Assembly: GCF_016742955.1 (NCBI RefSeq)
Contig: NZ_JABBYC010000014.1
Span: forward strand, 1 to 64,000
DNA: 64,000 nucleotides
Direction of reading: 5' to 3'
From: Myceligenerans indicum
GTDB taxonomy: Bacteria; Actinomycetota; Actinomycetes; Actinomycetales; Cellulomonadaceae
Below the pieces are notes generated by a model that had not been told where the DNA came from, did no database searches, and was given only the letters and a program-made list of their open reading frames with translations. The first letter of the stretch is position 1; every line of letters begins with the position of its first letter. This document shows, in pieces, positions 19,350 through 29,319 of the stretch. Position numbers and translations under genes: made by a program.

Positions 19350-20531
19350 ATGGGGCTCGCCGACCTCTCCGGAATCACCTTTCCCTGGGACACCCTCGCG
19401 GAGCTCAAGGCCACCGCGCGTGCTCATCCCGGCGGGATGGTCGACCTGTCGATGGGCACCCCCGTCGACCCGACGTCCTCGCTCGTCCGTGACGCGCTCG
19501 CGGCGGCCTCCGACGCGCCCGGGTATCCCACGACGGCCGGTACGCCACGGCTGCGCGAGTCCGTCGCGGAGTGGTTCGCCCGGCGCCGCGGTGTCCCCGG
19601 TCTCGCCCCGGACCAGGTGCTGCCCACGGTGGGCTCCAAGGAGCTGGTGGCGCTCCTGCCGTCGTTGCTGGGAGTGGGCCCGGGCGACGTCGTCGTCCAC
19701 CCGCAGATCGCGTACCCGACCTACGCCGTGGGCGCGGCCGCCGCAGGGGCGACGGCGCTCGCCACCGACGACGTCGACGAGTGGGCAGGGCGCGACGACG
19801 TGCGTCTCGTCTGGGTGAACAGCCCCGCCAACCCGCACGGACGGGTGCTGGACGTCGGCGAGCTTCGCCGGGTGGTGGCGGCGGCGCGGGAGATCGGCGC
19901 CGTCGTCGCCTCCGACGAGTGCTACGCCGAGCTCGGGTGGGGTCGCTGGGCGCCCGCCGGGGAAGAGCCCGGAGAAGAGGTGCCCGGCCAGGCTCGTGCG
20001 GGGGACACGCCCGCGGGGGACACGCCCGGCGAGGGCCTCCGGGGGGTGCCCAGCATCCTCGATCCACGCGTCTGTGACAATTCCCACGACGGCCTGCTGG
20101 CGGCGTACTCCCTGTCCAAGCAGTCGAACCTGGCCGGGTACCGCGCGGCCTTCGTCGCGGGCGACCGCGAACTCGTCGCGCAGCTGCTGGCACGCCGCAA
20201 GCACCTGGGACTGATCGTCCCCGCGCCGGTGCAGGCCGCGATGGTCGCGGCCCTCGGCGACGACGGGCACGTCGCCGCGCAACGGCGGATCTACGGGGCC
20301 CGTCGGCGGGCGCTCGCGGGGGCGCTGGACGCCGCGGGGCTCACCGTGGACCACTCCGAAGCGGGTCTTTACCTGTGGGTGCCCACCAGCGCCGAGTGGT
20401 TCGCCGAGCGGGGCGTCCTCGTGGCGCCGGGCGGACTCTACGGTCCGGCCGGTGACGATCACGTGCGGACAGCGCTCACCGCGACGGACGAGCAGATCGC
20501 GGATGTTGTGTTGCGACTCACAAATTCTTGA
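19350..20531 (+). CDS. dapC: Succinyldiaminopimelate transaminase
   Basis: 393 residues, PLP fold type I class I aminotransferase; converts N-succinyl-L-2-amino-6-oxopimelate to the diaminopimelate precursor for lysine and cell wall. The N-terminus GLADLSGITFPWDTLAELKA is characteristic of the actinobacterial DapC. The PLP lysine is Lys257 in YSLSKQSNLAGYR. Residues about 207-232 are a Gly/Glu/Pro-rich insertion encoded partly by a 15-bp tandem repeat. It follows fdxA by 26 bases, probably in one transcript. Confidence 0.9.
   Translation: MGLADLSGITFPWDTLAELKATARAHPGGMVDLSMGTPVDPTSSLVRDALAAASDAPGYPTTAGTPRLRESVAEWFARRRGVPGLAPDQVLPTVGSKELVALLPSLLGVGPGDVVVHPQIAYPTYAVGAAAAGATALATDDVDEWAGRDDVRLVWVNSPANPHGRVLDVGELRRVVAAAREIGAVVASDECYAELGWGRWAPAGEEPGEEVPGQARAGDTPAGDTPGEGLRGVPSILDPRVCDNSHDGLLAAYSLSKQSNLAGYRAAFVAGDRELVAQLLARRKHLGLIVPAPVQAAMVAALGDDGHVAAQRRIYGARRRALAGALDAAGLTVDHSEAGLYLWVPTSAEWFAERGVLVAPGGLYGPAGDDHVRTALTATDEQIADVVLRLTNS
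19998..20027 (+). repeat. In-frame 15-bp tandem repeat inside dapC
   Basis: GCGGGGGACACGCCC occurs twice in direct succession (19998-20012, 20013-20027), encoding Ala-Gly-Asp-Thr-Pro twice in the low-complexity loop of DapC. Confidence 0.95.
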
Positions 20532-20644
20532 CCGATCGGTTGGAATCGCAAAGCCTTGACACGGTACGGTTTTGCTCCAGGTCGACGCTGCCCTGTTCCC
20601 CTGACCCAGGGGTAGCTCAACCGCGTGCTTCGAGGAAGGAAGTC

Positions 20645-21955
20645 ATGACGTCCACCACGCCGGCGAACGCCACGTCCACCGTCGAACTCGTCGTCGACGG
20701 CACTGCTCGACCTCTGTCCGTCGTCGGCGCCAGCGAGGGTGCCAGCGGATTCAAGGTCAACACGCTGCTCAGGGATACCGGTCTGGTCACGCTCGACCCC
20801 GGGTTCACGAACACGGCGTCGTGCGAGTCCGCGATCACCTACATCGACGGTGACCAGGGAATCCTGCGCTACCGCGGCTACCCGATCGACCAGGTCGCCG
20901 AGGGGGCGTCGTTCCTCGAGGTCGCCGCCCTGCTCATCGACGGAGAACTGCCCGACGCCGCCGCGCTGGCCGCGTTCGAGCAGCGCGTCGGCCAGAACGC
21001 CGCCCTGCCCGATGGGTTCGCCGCCTTCCTGGAGGCCCTCCCGGCCACCGGGCACCCGATGGCGACCCTCGCCGCGGCCCTCAACGCGCTCGCGGCCTGG
21101 TACCCGGACGTGCTGGACCCGCGCGACGAGGCGCAGGTCGCCTCGGCCACCGCGATGCTGCTGGCCAAGACCAGCACGATCACCTCGGCCCTGCACCGCC
21201 GTCGCACCGGCCTGCCGCTGGTCGCGCCCGACGCGTCCAACGGCTACGTGGCGGACTTCCTGCGCCGGACGTTCGGCTCGGCCGGCGGCGAGTACGCCGC
21301 CGAGCCGGTGATCGTCGACGCGCTGGAGAAGCTGCTCATCCTGCACGCGGACCACGAGCAGAACTGCTCGACCTCGACGGTCCGGGTGGTGGGTTCCTCG
21401 AACGCGACGCTCTTCGCCTCCGTCGCCGCGGGGGTGAACGCGCTCTCAGGCCCGGCGCACGGCGGCGCCAACGAGGCCGTCCTGGTGATGCTGGAGAAGA
21501 TCCGCTCGGGCGGCGAGACGGTCGAGACCTTCATGAACAAGGTCAAGAACAAGCAGGACGGCGTACGCCTGATGGGCTTCGGCCACCGCGTGTACAAGTC
21601 CTACGACCCGCGCGCGGCGATCGTGAAGAAGTCCGCCGACGAGGTGCTGGAGAAGCTCGGCGCCAAGGACGAGCTGCTGGAGATCGCCCAGGGCCTGGAG
21701 CAGATCGCACTCAGCGGCGACTACTTCGTGGAGCGCAAGCTCTACCCGAACGTCGACTTCTACACCGGCCTCATCTACAAGGCGATGGGCTTCGAGCCCG
21801 CCATGTTCACGCCGCTGTTCGCCCTGGGGCGGATGCCCGGCTGGATCGCCCAGTGGCAGGAGATGGTGAACGACCCGGCCACGAAGATCGGCCGGCCGCG
21901 CCAGGTCTACACCGGTGCCACCGAGCGCTCCTTCGTGCCGGTCTCCCAGCGCTGA
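20645..21955 (+). CDS. gltA: Citrate synthase
   Basis: 436 residues; condenses acetyl-CoA with oxaloacetate to start the TCA cycle. ATG 20645 follows GGAAGGAAG. It is a type II hexameric-like citrate synthase with N-terminal beta domain (STVELVVDGTARPLSVV). Catalytic His272 (GPAHGGANE), His314 (MGFGHRVYKSYDPRA) and Asp371 (NVDFYTGLIYKAMG) are all present. It is monocistronic, ending at a strong terminator. TTGACA at 20556-20561 may be part of its promoter, but no convincing -10 box follows. Confidence 0.97.
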   Translation: MTSTTPANATSTVELVVDGTARPLSVVGASEGASGFKVNTLLRDTGLVTLDPGFTNTASCESAITYIDGDQGILRYRGYPIDQVAEGASFLEVAALLIDGELPDAAALAAFEQRVGQNAALPDGFAAFLEALPATGHPMATLAAALNALAAWYPDVLDPRDEAQVASATAMLLAKTSTITSALHRRRTGLPLVAPDASNGYVADFLRRTFGSAGGEYAAEPVIVDALEKLLILHADHEQNCSTSTVRVVGSSNATLFASVAAGVNALSGPAHGGANEAVLVMLEKIRSGGETVETFMNKVKNKQDGVRLMGFGHRVYKSYDPRAAIVKKSADEVLEKLGAKDELLEIAQGLEQIALSGDYFVERKLYPNVDFYTGLIYKAMGFEPAMFTPLFALGRMPGWIAQWQEMVNDPATKIGRPRQVYTGATERSFVPVSQR

Positions 21956-21986
21956 CCTCGTCCCCGGAACCACCCGGCACACCGCA

Positions 21987-22042
21987 CCACCTGACTGTTC
22001 CCCGCGAGCTCCCGCACATCGCGGGGCGGAACAGTCAGGTGG
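21987..22042 (+). terminator. Terminator hairpin after gltA
   Basis: A 15-bp perfect stem (CCACCTGACTGTTCC at 21987-22001 with its complement at 22028-22042), extended inward by a CCGCGA/TCGCGG stem with a three-base bulge. It starts 32 bases after the gltA stop. Confidence 0.85.
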
Positions 22043-22107
22043 TTCGTGGCATTCGTGCTCAACGACATCTATCCGGCCCACCGGAATGATCGGATAGCCT
22101 CACGGGC

Positions 22108-25100
22108 GTGAGTCGCACCGCCCTCCTCGCCCGCCGGTCAGTCGCCCATCGCGGCCTGCTCCTGCTGGTGTGGCTGCTGGTGGCCGGCCTCGCGGCAAGC
22201 CTCGGCGTGACGGTCGGGTACGTCCGCGCCGCGGGGGTCGACGACGCCCGTACCGGGCTGCGCGCCGCGCCCCCCGCCGGCCGGGGCCTGCTGCTGGTGA
22301 CCCGGCTGGCCGGCGACGACGCGGCCGCGACCACACAGGACGCCCACGTCACCGACGCCGTCGCCGAGCGCCTCCACGGCACCCCGTACGCGCTGCACCG
22401 CGAGGTCCGTACCGAAGGGCTGCCGGTCGCCACGGGTGGCGCACTGCTGGAGCAGCGCTGGATCGTCTCCACCCCCGGCCTCGTCGCCTCCGCCGCCTCC
22501 GGCAGAGGCGGTGCGACGCCGGCCGGGCCCGGCGAATGGACCACGATCGACCGCGGTGTCGCCGACACCGTCGCCGGCTCCTGGCCCGTGGACACACCCC
22601 CGGGCGAACCACCGCAGGTCGCGGTCCAGGCGGCCGCCGCGGAGTCCGCCGGCATCGAGGTGGGTGACGTCCTCCGGCTCGGCGCCGACGACGAACATCC
22701 CCGCGACACGGGCCTGCCGGTGGTCGTCGCGGGACTGTGGCAGGTCACGACAGACGTCGGCGCCTCCCGCTGGTTCGGCGACCCGGTCGTCACCAGCGGC
22801 GGCGACGGGACCGTCGCCGGCCCCATCCTCCTGGCGGGCAGCGCGCTGTCGGAACTCGACACCACCCCGTTCGCCCGCTGGCTCGTGGTGCCCGACGCCG
22901 GCAGGGCCACTCCCGCCGACCTGGAGCGCTCGGTCACGCTCGCCACCGACCTCGACAAGGCCCTGGCCGACGACGACGCCGTGGCGTTCCGCGGCTTCCA
23001 GGCGCTCGGCACGCTCGGCGACACGGCGAGCAGCACGCTGCGGGCCATCCGCGCGGCAGACGCCGTCGCGCTCGCGGCGCTCATCCTGCTCGCCCTGACC
23101 GGCCTGGTGGCACTGGTCCAGGTCGCGCGGCTGCTCGCCGCCGTGCGCGACGGCGAGGTGACGCTCCTCGTCTCCCGGGGCGCCGACCCCGCGACCGTGC
23201 GGGCCGCCGCCACCGTGGAGAGCGCCCTTCTGGCGGTGACCGCGGCGGCCGCCGGCGCCGTCGTCGCCGCGTTCGCGCTCCAGCTCCTCGAACCGGGCGC
23301 CTGGCAGTGGCCGGTACCGGCCACGACCGCGGCCGCGGTGGCACTCGCCGCCACGGTGGTGCCCGCCGTCGTCGCGGGGATGGCGGCCCGTGCCGCCGTC
23401 CGGCGCCGCGTCACCGACCGCTCGGGGCGCCTGCGGCAGGCCGCCGCGGCCGGCACCATCACCCTCACCCTGGCCGCCGCGGCGCTGTGCGCCCAGGCGC
23501 TCGCCCGCTACGGCTCACCTCTGGTCGCCACCCCGTCCGGCACGCGCGTCGACCCGCTGGCCGCAGCCGCACCCGCCCTGCTCCTGGCCGCACTCGCCGT
23601 GGCCGTGACGGCGGTGCTCGGACCGGCCACCCGGGCCTGGGCGGGACTGGTCGCCGGCAGCCGGGGCGCCGGCGCCGTGCTGGCCGCGCGCCAGGTCGCG
23701 CGGCGCCTCGTCGTGTACGTGGTGCCCGTCGTGCTGCTGGCCCTGTCGGGCGGGGCCGCGACGCTCGCCGGCGCGTATGCGGGCACGGCCGGCGCACTGT
23801 CCGCCGACGTCGCCGTGCTGCGCAACGGAACCGACGTGCGCGTGGTGCTTCCCCACGGCCAGGACGCCGACGCCGCGACCCGAGCCGCCTACGCGCGGGC
23901 CGACGGCGTGGCCACCGCGACGCCGGTGCTCACCGACGAGGCACGAGCGGGCGAGATCCCGCTCGCACTGGTCGCCGCACCCGCCGCAGACCTGGCACGC
24001 ACGATGCGGGCGCCCGACGGCGTGACGGACGTCGGCGGCCTCACCGACGCCATCACCCCGGAACCCGCCGTCGCGGCACTCCCCGCCGGAGCCCGGACGG
24101 TGCGCGCCTCCGTGACGGCATCCGTGCGGGTCATCGACACCTCCCGGATCGCCGCGCTCGGCACCGACGCCCTCGACGCTCTCGACGCCTTCGAGGAGGG
24201 GATGACCTACCATCTCGCCCTCCAGCTCGTCGCGCCCGACGGGACCACCGCGCAGGTGGACCTCCCGCCGCTGGACCTCGACCTGGACGGCGACGGTGAC
24301 GGCACCCGCCCCGTGGGCGGCGATGCCGTCCGGTACGAGCTCGAGGCCCCGGTTCCCGCCCCGCCGGAGGCCGGGCCCTGGTCGGTGACCGCCCTCGACG
24401 TGGTGATGCCCACGAACTGGAACGTGCCGACCCACAACGCGGTCACGCTCGAGGACCTGGCCGCCGCCGACACATCCCTGAACCTGCCGGACGACTGGCA
24501 CCTCGTCGCTCCCCGGAACGAGGCGCTGGTCTCCTCCGTTGCGCCCGGAGACGCTCCGGGGAGCGCGGGACCGGCCGTGGAGGCGGACCTGTGGGGCGGA
24601 AACCGCTACGCCCTCTTCCGGCTCGTCCCCGCAGAGGCCACCAACCCGCTGCCCGTGGTGGTCACCGCCCATCTCGCCCAGGCCCTGAGCCTGGGCACCG
24701 GTGACGTGCTCGACCTGTCCTACCGCGGGGTGGAGGCCGACGCCGAGATCACGGCCGTCACCGATGTCGTTCCCGGCGTGCTCGAACGGGACGTGGTGCT
24801 CGGCGACACGGCGGCGCTCGCCGCCTGGCGCATCGGCGGCGGCGCCGCGGCGGAACCGGCCGACGAGATCTGGCTCGCCGTCGACGGGCAGACCGCGCCC
24901 GGAGCGGCCGCCTCGCCGGACCGCATCGACGCCGCCGCCGCCGCGGTGCGCGCCGTCGCCGCCGGCCATGGCGGCGACGACCCCGTCGTGAGCACCCCCG
25001 GCTACTCCGTGACCGTCGACGCCGCGGCGCCGGTCCGAGCGGCCTACTGGCTGACGGCCGCCGGAGCCACGACACTCGCCCTGGTCGGCGTGCTGGTCGC

Positions 25101-25458
25101 CGCCGTCGCGACCCTCCGGCAGCGACGCGGGGAGGTGATCGTGCTCCGTGCGGTCGGGCTCGGGCCCCCGGCACAGGCCCGCGCCCGCGCGACGGAGCTG
25201 CTCGCCGTCGGAACCTCCGCCGTCGCGCTCGGGGCCGTGGCAGGCTGGGCGGTCGCCCGGTTCGCCGTCGGCGGGCTCGCCCAGGCAACGCTGACCGGCA
25301 TCGACGCGGACATCCCCACGCGCTTCGTCGTGGACGTCCCCGGCGCGGCCGCCGTCCTGGGCGCCGCGCTCGCCGGGCTCGCCGTCGTGGCCGTGCTCGT
25401 CGGGGCGCGGGTCGCGGCCCAGGCCCGCGACACCACCTACCGCGAGGAGGTGCGCTGA
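22108..25458 (+). CDS. Large FtsX-family ABC transporter permease
   Basis: 1116 residues from GTG 22108. One membrane helix near residues 15-35 is followed by a large extracytoplasmic domain (about 40-310), then an FtsX-type helix cluster (about 315-420, SRGADPATVRAAATVESALL), another helix group, a second large external domain (about 550-950) and a C-terminal FtsX core (AAYWLTAAGATTLALVGVLVAAVATLRQRRGEVIVLRAVG). This is the MacB/LolC-like mechanotransmission architecture. It overlaps the next permease by one base (TGATG) and is followed by two ATPases. Such exporters in actinobacteria handle lipids, peptides or cell-wall factors; the substrate is unknown. Confidence 0.8.
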   Translation: MSRTALLARRSVAHRGLLLLVWLLVAGLAASLGVTVGYVRAAGVDDARTGLRAAPPAGRGLLLVTRLAGDDAAATTQDAHVTDAVAERLHGTPYALHREVRTEGLPVATGGALLEQRWIVSTPGLVASAASGRGGATPAGPGEWTTIDRGVADTVAGSWPVDTPPGEPPQVAVQAAAAESAGIEVGDVLRLGADDEHPRDTGLPVVVAGLWQVTTDVGASRWFGDPVVTSGGDGTVAGPILLAGSALSELDTTPFARWLVVPDAGRATPADLERSVTLATDLDKALADDDAVAFRGFQALGTLGDTASSTLRAIRAADAVALAALILLALTGLVALVQVARLLAAVRDGEVTLLVSRGADPATVRAAATVESALLAVTAAAAGAVVAAFALQLLEPGAWQWPVPATTAAAVALAATVVPAVVAGMAARAAVRRRVTDRSGRLRQAAAAGTITLTLAAAALCAQALARYGSPLVATPSGTRVDPLAAAAPALLLAALAVAVTAVLGPATRAWAGLVAGSRGAGAVLAARQVARRLVVYVVPVVLLALSGGAATLAGAYAGTAGALSADVAVLRNGTDVRVVLPHGQDADAATRAAYARADGVATATPVLTDEARAGEIPLALVAAPAADLARTMRAPDGVTDVGGLTDAITPEPAVAALPAGARTVRASVTASVRVIDTSRIAALGTDALDALDAFEEGMTYHLALQLVAPDGTTAQVDLPPLDLDLDGDGDGTRPVGGDAVRYELEAPVPAPPEAGPWSVTALDVVMPTNWNVPTHNAVTLEDLAAADTSLNLPDDWHLVAPRNEALVSSVAPGDAPGSAGPAVEADLWGGNRYALFRLVPAEATNPLPVVVTAHLAQALSLGTGDVLDLSYRGVEADAEITAVTDVVPGVLERDVVLGDTAALAAWRIGGGAAAEPADEIWLAVDGQTAPGAAASPDRIDAAAAAVRAVAAGHGGDDPVVSTPGYSVTVDAAAPVRAAYWLTAAGATTLALVGVLVAAVATLRQRRGEVIVLRAVGLGPPAQARARATELLAVGTSAVALGAVAGWAVARFAVGGLAQATLTGIDADIPTRFVVDVPGAAAVLGAALAGLAVVAVLVGARVAAQARDTTYREEVR

Positions 25459-28307
25459 TGCTCCGGTACGCACGACGCCAGCTGGCCGCCTCCTGGGGAG
25501 CGACGCTCACGCTCGGTGCCGTCGCCCTGGTCGCCGCGCTCGCTCTGTCCGCCACCCCGCGCGCGGTCGCGGCGATGCACGGCGCACAGGCCGCATGGAC
25601 GGTGAGCGAGACGACGCCACTCACCCGGGACCTCATCTCCGTCGACGGGCAGCAGACCCCCGCGGACCAGGACGCCTACCTGACCGGACTCACCGCCCTG
25701 CGCGACGACCGGTCCGAGCCCCTGCGTGGCCTGCTCGGCGCGCCCGACCTCCAGGTCTCCGCCGCGGCCCCCGAGTCGGTCACGCCGCCGCCGGGCAGCG
25801 ACCTGTTCAGCATCGCGCTCGTCCTGCGCGCCACGCCGCACCTGGACGAGCACGCCACGCTCGTCGAGGGCCGGTGGCCCGGCGCCACCGCGAGCCCCGC
25901 GGAACGACCCGCCCTCGGGGAGAAGCCGAGCACAGGCCGGTACTCCTACGAGGTGGCGGTCTCCCGGCAGGCCGCGGAGCGTTTCGGCTGGGAGGCCGGG
26001 CACGAGTACCCGTTGCGGTCCTCGGGATCCAGCATGGTGCCTCTCAGCTCGCGTGCGCGCGACGGCTGGGGCCCGCTCGTCGTCACCGGCATCTACGAGC
26101 AGGACGGCGACCCGCAGGGCTCCTGGTGGCGGCAGAACCCCCTGGGCGGCGTGCCGAACGTGGTCCAGGACCCCAACACCGGACTCAACGCCATGGCCGC
26201 CGCCTACGTCGACCCGGCCATGATCGGGCCGCTGTCCTGGGACGGCGCGAGAACCACCACGTGGATCCCCGTGAACGGCGAAGGCCTGCGCGGCGACGAG
26301 GTGGCTGCCGTGCTCACCCGGCTGCGCGGCATCGACGCCCAGCAGTTCACCGTGGACGACGGCAGCTCCACGGGCTTCACCCTCGACCTCGACAGCGGCC
26401 TCACCGACGTGCTCGTCACCCTCCTCGCCCAGCGGGCCGGGGTGGACGCCGTCGTCGCCGTGCTCGCCACCGGCCCCCTCGGGGCGGCACTCGCGGTCCT
26501 GGCGCTCGGCGCGCGCCTGGTCGTCGACCGTCGCCGCGGAGCGCTCACCCTCCTGCATGCTCGCGGCGCGAGCGGGTCGCAGCTCCGTGCCCTCGTCGGC
26601 CTCGAGGGAGTCGTCGTCGGCCTGCCGGCCGCCGCCGCGGGGTTCGCGATCGGGCTGTGGGTGGCTCCCGGGCAGGTCACCGCCGCCCAGGTGGCGCTCG
26701 CCCTGGCGGCCGGGCTCGGTCCGGGGGCGGCGCTCGCCCTGGCCGCCGGGCCGCGGGGGCTGCGGGAGGGGCGCTCCGACCTGGGCCGCGCGCACGGCCG
26801 CGTGCGCTGGATCCTGGAGGTGCTCGTCCTGGCCGGTGCCGCGGTGAGCACGGCTCTGCTGCTGCAGCGGGGCGTCGTCGCAGCGGGCGGCGGGCCGGAG
26901 GCCGGCGCTGTGCCCGCGGCCGGGGTGGACCCGCTGCTCGCCGCCTCGCCACTGCTGCTCTCGCTCGCCGCGACCGTGCTCGCCGTCCGACTGTTTCCCC
27001 TGGTCACGCTCGTCGTTGAGCGGGTCCTCGCGCGTCGGCGGGACCTGGTGCCCTTCCTCGGCGCGGCCCGGGCCACCCGCGATCCGGCAGGCGGTGTCGT
27101 CCCCGCGATCGCCCTGGTGCTGTGCGTGGCCGTGGCCGCCACCTCGGTGGTGCTGTACTCGACGGTGAGCGGCGGTGTGACCCGCGAGGCGTGGCGTGAC
27201 GTCGGAGCGGACCTGCGGGTGTCGGGGCCGGAGATCTCGGCCGACGTGGCCGCGGAACTGGCGGCGATCGACGGGGTCGCCGCCGTCGCGCCCGTCGCGG
27301 ACCACGACCGGATCGTCGTCGGTACAGCCGGCGGCGGCGTGCGGGCCACCCTGTTCACCACCGACGCGTCCGCGATGGCACGGGCGCAGGAAGGCGTCGC
27401 GGACGCGCCGTCCCTGACCGGGAGCCTCGGGGGCCCAGGCGAGCCGGAGACAGGCCCTGTCCCTCTGATCGTCACCCGGTCCACGGGCTACGACGCCGGC
27501 CGGGAGGTCGAGCTGCGGCTGCGTGAAGGGGTGGTGGCCGCCCAGGTGGTCGAGGCCGTCGACCAGGTCGCCGGCCTCCCGTCCGGCGAGGTGCTGGTCC
27601 TGGCCGACGACGCCCGGCTGGCCGCGGCGCTGAGGGCGCAGGCGGTCCAGGACGGCACACCGGAACCGGACCAGGACGAGGAGCCTGGGACGCCCGCGAT
27701 GCCCGGCCCGCCCGCACGGGTCGCGCTCCTGGCGCTGGACGACGGCGCCGGATCCCGCCCGGGCGGTGGTGGCGCGCCGGCCACCGCCGTCGTCCAGGGT
27801 GTGGGGGCCGTGCTGCCGCACTCCGTCGTGGACGACCCCGCGGCCCAGGCCCGCGAGATCCTGCGGTCACCCGCTTCCACGGGACTCGTGGCCGCCTTCG
27901 TGGCGGCCGTCGTGCTCGCCGCCCTGCTGGTCGGGGCGGTCCTGGTGATGACCCTCATGCTCGCGGCACCGGCACGGGCGAGGCTGCTGGCGGTGCTGCG
28001 GACGCTGGGGCTCTCGGCACGGCAGGGACGCCTGCTCGTGGGCTGGGAGATCGGTCCCTGGCTCGCGATGGCGGTGGCCGCGGGCGTGGTGCTGGGCGGC
28101 GTCGTGCCCGCGGTGCTGCTCGCGGCGGTGGACGTCACCGCGCTCACGGGCGGTTCCGAGCAGCCGGACGTGCGCTGGGACCCGGTGCTGACCGCCGCCG
28201 TCGCGGCCGGACTCGTGGTGGTGTCCGCGGCGTCCGCAGGGCTCGCGGCCACCCTGGGACGGCGGCACGAGATCGCGGCGGAGCTTCGAATCGGTGAGGA
28301 GCGATGA
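25458..28307 (+). CDS. Large FtsX-family ABC transporter permease
   Basis: 949 residues, starting on the last base of the previous stop. N-terminal helix (WGATLTLGAVALVAALALSA), external domain to about residue 320, a central FtsX-like cluster with RRGALTLLHARGASGSQLRAL, a second external domain, and a C-terminal cluster with ARARLLAVLRTLGLSARQGRLLVGWEIGP. It is a paralogue of the preceding gene and probably forms a heterodimeric exporter with it. Residues about 735-790 are Gly/Pro-rich. Confidence 0.8.
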   Translation: MLRYARRQLAASWGATLTLGAVALVAALALSATPRAVAAMHGAQAAWTVSETTPLTRDLISVDGQQTPADQDAYLTGLTALRDDRSEPLRGLLGAPDLQVSAAAPESVTPPPGSDLFSIALVLRATPHLDEHATLVEGRWPGATASPAERPALGEKPSTGRYSYEVAVSRQAAERFGWEAGHEYPLRSSGSSMVPLSSRARDGWGPLVVTGIYEQDGDPQGSWWRQNPLGGVPNVVQDPNTGLNAMAAAYVDPAMIGPLSWDGARTTTWIPVNGEGLRGDEVAAVLTRLRGIDAQQFTVDDGSSTGFTLDLDSGLTDVLVTLLAQRAGVDAVVAVLATGPLGAALAVLALGARLVVDRRRGALTLLHARGASGSQLRALVGLEGVVVGLPAAAAGFAIGLWVAPGQVTAAQVALALAAGLGPGAALALAAGPRGLREGRSDLGRAHGRVRWILEVLVLAGAAVSTALLLQRGVVAAGGGPEAGAVPAAGVDPLLAASPLLLSLAATVLAVRLFPLVTLVVERVLARRRDLVPFLGAARATRDPAGGVVPAIALVLCVAVAATSVVLYSTVSGGVTREAWRDVGADLRVSGPEISADVAAELAAIDGVAAVAPVADHDRIVVGTAGGGVRATLFTTDASAMARAQEGVADAPSLTGSLGGPGEPETGPVPLIVTRSTGYDAGREVELRLREGVVAAQVVEAVDQVAGLPSGEVLVLADDARLAAALRAQAVQDGTPEPDQDEEPGTPAMPGPPARVALLALDDGAGSRPGGGGAPATAVVQGVGAVLPHSVVDDPAAQAREILRSPASTGLVAAFVAAVVLAALLVGAVLVMTLMLAAPARARLLAVLRTLGLSARQGRLLVGWEIGPWLAMAVAAGVVLGGVVPAVLLAAVDVTALTGGSEQPDVRWDPVLTAAVAAGLVVVSAASAGLAATLGRRHEIAAELRIGEER

Positions 28308-28308
28308 C

Positions 28309-29319
28309 ATGACGGTGCTCGATCTGGACGACGACGGGGCGACGGACGCCTCGCGCCGCGGTGCGCCGGGAGGCCCCGGGCAGGACGGCGGCGAGATCCT
28401 GTGCCGCGACCTGGTGCGGATCTTCGCCACCGACGGCGTCGAGGTGCAGGCGCTGCAGGGGCTCAACCTGCGCGTGGAACCGGGCGAGATCGTCGCGGTG
28501 GTGGGCGCGTCCGGGTCCGGCAAGTCGACCCTGCTGACGATCCTGTCCGGGCTGGACACGCCCACCGGCGGGACCGCGACGGTCGCCGGAACCGACCTGC
28601 TGGCGATGGGACCGAAGGAACGCGTCGCCTACCAGCGGCACACGGTCGGGTTCGTCTGGCAGCAGACCTCGCGCAACCTGCTGCCCTACCTGACCGCCCG
28701 GGAGAACGTCCTGCTGCCGCTGGAGCTCGCGGCCGGCTCGCGGCGTACCCGTGCGCGGCGGCCCGGCGTGGCCCCGATGCGTCCGGCCCTCGCGACGCGG
28801 AGCGACCGCGCCCGCCGGGTCGACGACCTCCTGGACCTGCTGGAGGTCGGTCACGTGGCCGGCCGCCGGCCGGCCGAGATGTCCGGCGGCCAGCAGCAGC
28901 GGGTGGCGATCGCCGTCGCGATGGCGAACTCGCCGCGCGTGCTGCTGGCCGACGAGCCCACGGGCGAGCTCGACGAGGCCACCAGCGTCGAGGTGCTGGA
29001 GGCGATGCGCGGGGTGAACCGAGAGACCGGCGTGACGACGCTCGTCGTCACGCACGACCCGACGGTGTCGGAGCACGTGGCGCGTACGGTGCAGATCCGG
29101 GACGGCCGTACCTCGACGGAGACGCTGCGGCGCACCGAGACCGACGAGCACGGGCGGGCACGGCACGTCTCCGAGGAGTTCGCGGTGCTGGACCGGGTGG
29201 GGCGGTTGCAGCTCCCCGAGGAATTCCTGACGTCGCTGGACCTCAAGGACCGGGTGCGGCTGGCGCTGGAGCCCGACCACGTGGGCGTGTGGCCCCACGA
29301 GCCGAAGGAGGACCGATGA
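28309..29319 (+). CDS. ABC transporter ATPase with C-terminal extension
   Basis: 336 residues. ATG 28309 is preferred because GAGGAG lies eight bases upstream; a GTG at 28294 lies inside the permease gene. Walker A GASGSGKST (66-74), signature SGGQQQR, Walker B VLLADEPTGELDEA and switch His (VTHDPTVSEHV) are intact. It is MacB/LolD-like, but has an insertion near residues 140-165 (Arg/Pro-rich) and a further 60-65 residues after the usual end, a feature of some actinobacterial exporters. Confidence 0.9.
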   Translation: MTVLDLDDDGATDASRRGAPGGPGQDGGEILCRDLVRIFATDGVEVQALQGLNLRVEPGEIVAVVGASGSGKSTLLTILSGLDTPTGGTATVAGTDLLAMGPKERVAYQRHTVGFVWQQTSRNLLPYLTARENVLLPLELAAGSRRTRARRPGVAPMRPALATRSDRARRVDDLLDLLEVGHVAGRRPAEMSGGQQQRVAIAVAMANSPRVLLADEPTGELDEATSVEVLEAMRGVNRETGVTTLVVTHDPTVSEHVARTVQIRDGRTSTETLRRTETDEHGRARHVSEEFAVLDRVGRLQLPEEFLTSLDLKDRVRLALEPDHVGVWPHEPKEDR

